Source: Certhia americana | Taxonomy: Eukaryota > Chordata > Aves > Passeriformes > Certhiidae | DNA: 64,000 nt | Direction: 5' to 3' | NCBI GenBank assembly: GCA_018697195.1 | Contig: CM031858.1 | Location: 127,667,133 to 127,731,132, forward strand | In this document: positions 62,476 to 64,000 of the stretch, one piece after another | Layout: each line of letters starts with the position of its first letter | How positions within the stretch are numbered: the stretch's first letter is position 1 | Made by a program: the position numbers and the translations under genes | The notes under the pieces: model-generated | Seen by the model: only the letters and a program-made list of their open reading frames with translations | Told to the model about the DNA's origin: nothing | Databases searched by the model: none

Positions 62476-64000
62476 CTTTGTAAGTTTGGCCTTCTCACCC
62501 CTCAATGTTTGAGTACAAGGGTTTGCTCTTCAGTCTGGCACAAACTGGCCCTTTCCACAAGCAAAACAGGGAGTATAGTATAATATTGGCCAAATTGATT
62601 CTATATCCATATTATTGGTGCTTGAAAGAGCAATCAGATATGCTCACCTTTATTTTCCTTTAATATGGATTCCAGTAAGAGACTTCTTAACTTCATCCTT
62701 CAGTAATTATTTTTTCTTTTGTTTCTTTTGTTTCTTATTTTTTTTTTCTTTTCTAATCACCTGTGTCTTTTTCCACTAGAGACTGCTTAAAATAGATTTT
62801 TTCCTTTCTGAAGTGGATGTGCCAGATATTTCTCTGTTATAAGACAGGGAAATGTAGAATATAAATTTGCAGTTAAGACTCTACATTGGAGAAATTGTAG
62901 TAGAAAAAGGTAGTGAATTTGGTGCATAACTTCAAATGAGAGGGGAAACCCCTCTTCTTCTGAATCTTTCCTTCTTACTATTGAGTGTCAAAGTTATGCT
63001 TGATGCTTACACACAGTGGAAGAACTCTAGCACAGGATGCTGTAAAAACCCCAGAATATCCTAAAACTCAAGACTGAAGAATTTAGAATTAAATCTCTAC
63101 TGCAAATCAAGGAAGGAAAAAAATTCTATCTGGAAATTGAGTCAAACACGTGCATGTTGACTTAGTTTTCAGGAAATCCTTCACTGTTTGCTTGTTCAAT
63201 AATCAGATTGTAACTAAAACTGTGTGATCCATTGTAAATGGCTGAGTGAAATAACTGTAAGAGTGGCCTGTTCTGGAGAAAGAAAGACCTGGGTTGACAG
63301 CAGCTGTAAGCCTGGATTTTCAGGGACAATAAAGTCTAAGCAGATGGAATGTATGAAAATTAATTTCCATGGGCTTCAGGAACTCCAGACACTGAGGGCT
63401 ACAGAGCCTGGATCATCTTGCAGTGCTAGTTTCCTGTGGGCTATAGGGTTTGATGTGTCAGAGGAAGTTGCAGCTATGAACAGAACGTGCTGATCTGTGA
63501 TGTGTTGCTGTCGCCCAACACAGGTCTGATCCTGCTTTGTAGCAGCTGTCAGGAGCTTGCACAGCCAGGATATCCCTCATAGTCTGGCTCTCCTAATTCA
63601 GTGAATGAGCAGTCATTCCTCCACGCCTGCCCTTCTGAATGATATCACAAGGACCAAACAATATGCCCATGGCAATGAGGATTTATGAGAGGAAGAGAAA
63701 ACCAGATTCCAGCCAAAGACTGAAACTGCTGCATTTTCCATACTTTTCACTAATCCAGCTTCTCTAATGCCATACAAGAAAAAGCATTGGAAGCAATCAA
63801 TATTGCCTATGAACAGTCTTGTAATGCCAGATATTATAAAGTTGGTAGGGTATATTATATAATTTGAATTAATTTTCTGTATCTATTAAATAGATAAACT
63901 AGTAACCTGAGCATGCTCAGCACCTTTCTCTGACTTGGTGGTAACTGGAAAAAGTTGAGTCCTATTAAACTCTCTTGATATTCAGAGAAGTGTACCAGAA
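62476..64000. other. Intergenic flank at the window end
   Basis: T-rich sequence at 62.7 kb, then a slightly GC-richer patch at about 63.27-63.65 kb carrying an 89-codon plus-strand frame (63224-63493) that resembles nothing I know and has no splice or promoter context. No other feature is supportable. Confidence 0.55.

Noticed and set aside
1..64000. CRISPR arrays, bacterial operons, phage or plasmid features
   Set aside because: No regularly spaced repeats and no dense coding; the DNA is vertebrate.

Overview
This is vertebrate, almost certainly avian, genomic DNA. The evidence is a set of truncated CR1 LINE copies in both orientations, several ending in the CR1 3' octamer (ATTCTATG-like repeats), on an AT-rich background with one GC-rich CpG island. 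A 100-base run of N (26884-26983) marks an assembly gap. There is no bacterial-style gene organisation, and nearly all short open frames in the window look like chance frames.

The one gene I can support is MMP16 (MT3-MMP), on the minus strand. Its first coding exon is at 14507-14638: 44 codons giving the signal peptide and the start of the propeptide, followed by a clean donor (GAG|GTAAGA). The exon sits at the downstream edge of a CpG island (about 14.2-15.6 kb) that should be its TATA-poor promoter and 5' UTR. Positions 1-14506 are the beginning of intron 1. I did not find exon 2, so it probably lies beyond position 1.

Layout: 0-14.5 kb is MMP16 intron 1, holding a probable retroviral LTR remnant (about 0.5-0.7 kb), a CR1 3' end (about 1.0-1.36 kb), an ACT/AAT microsatellite (5.3 kb), a 1.2-kb CR1 with decayed reverse-transcriptase sequence (6.1-7.3 kb) and a purine-rich tract (12.9-13.8 kb). 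14.2-15.6 kb is the promoter, 5' UTR and exon 1. 15.6-64 kb is upstream non-coding DNA with no supportable coding exon, consistent with the gene desert known 5' of MMP16 in mammals. It contains further CR1 pieces at about 19.0, 22.2, 24.2, 29.6, 31.0, 45.9-47.2 and 62.2 kb, a probable ancient CR1/L3-like remnant at 44.0-44.35 kb, homopolymers and microsatellites, and a strongly G+T-skewed block at 56.0-56.65 kb.

No new multi-gene system is visible. The better leads are the compact regulatory architecture of the MMP16 5' leader (a four-codon uORF, and GGA/TCC tracts able to pair), the GT-skewed block with its perfect hairpin, and a perfect inverted repeat of forkhead-like sites at 37.9 kb.
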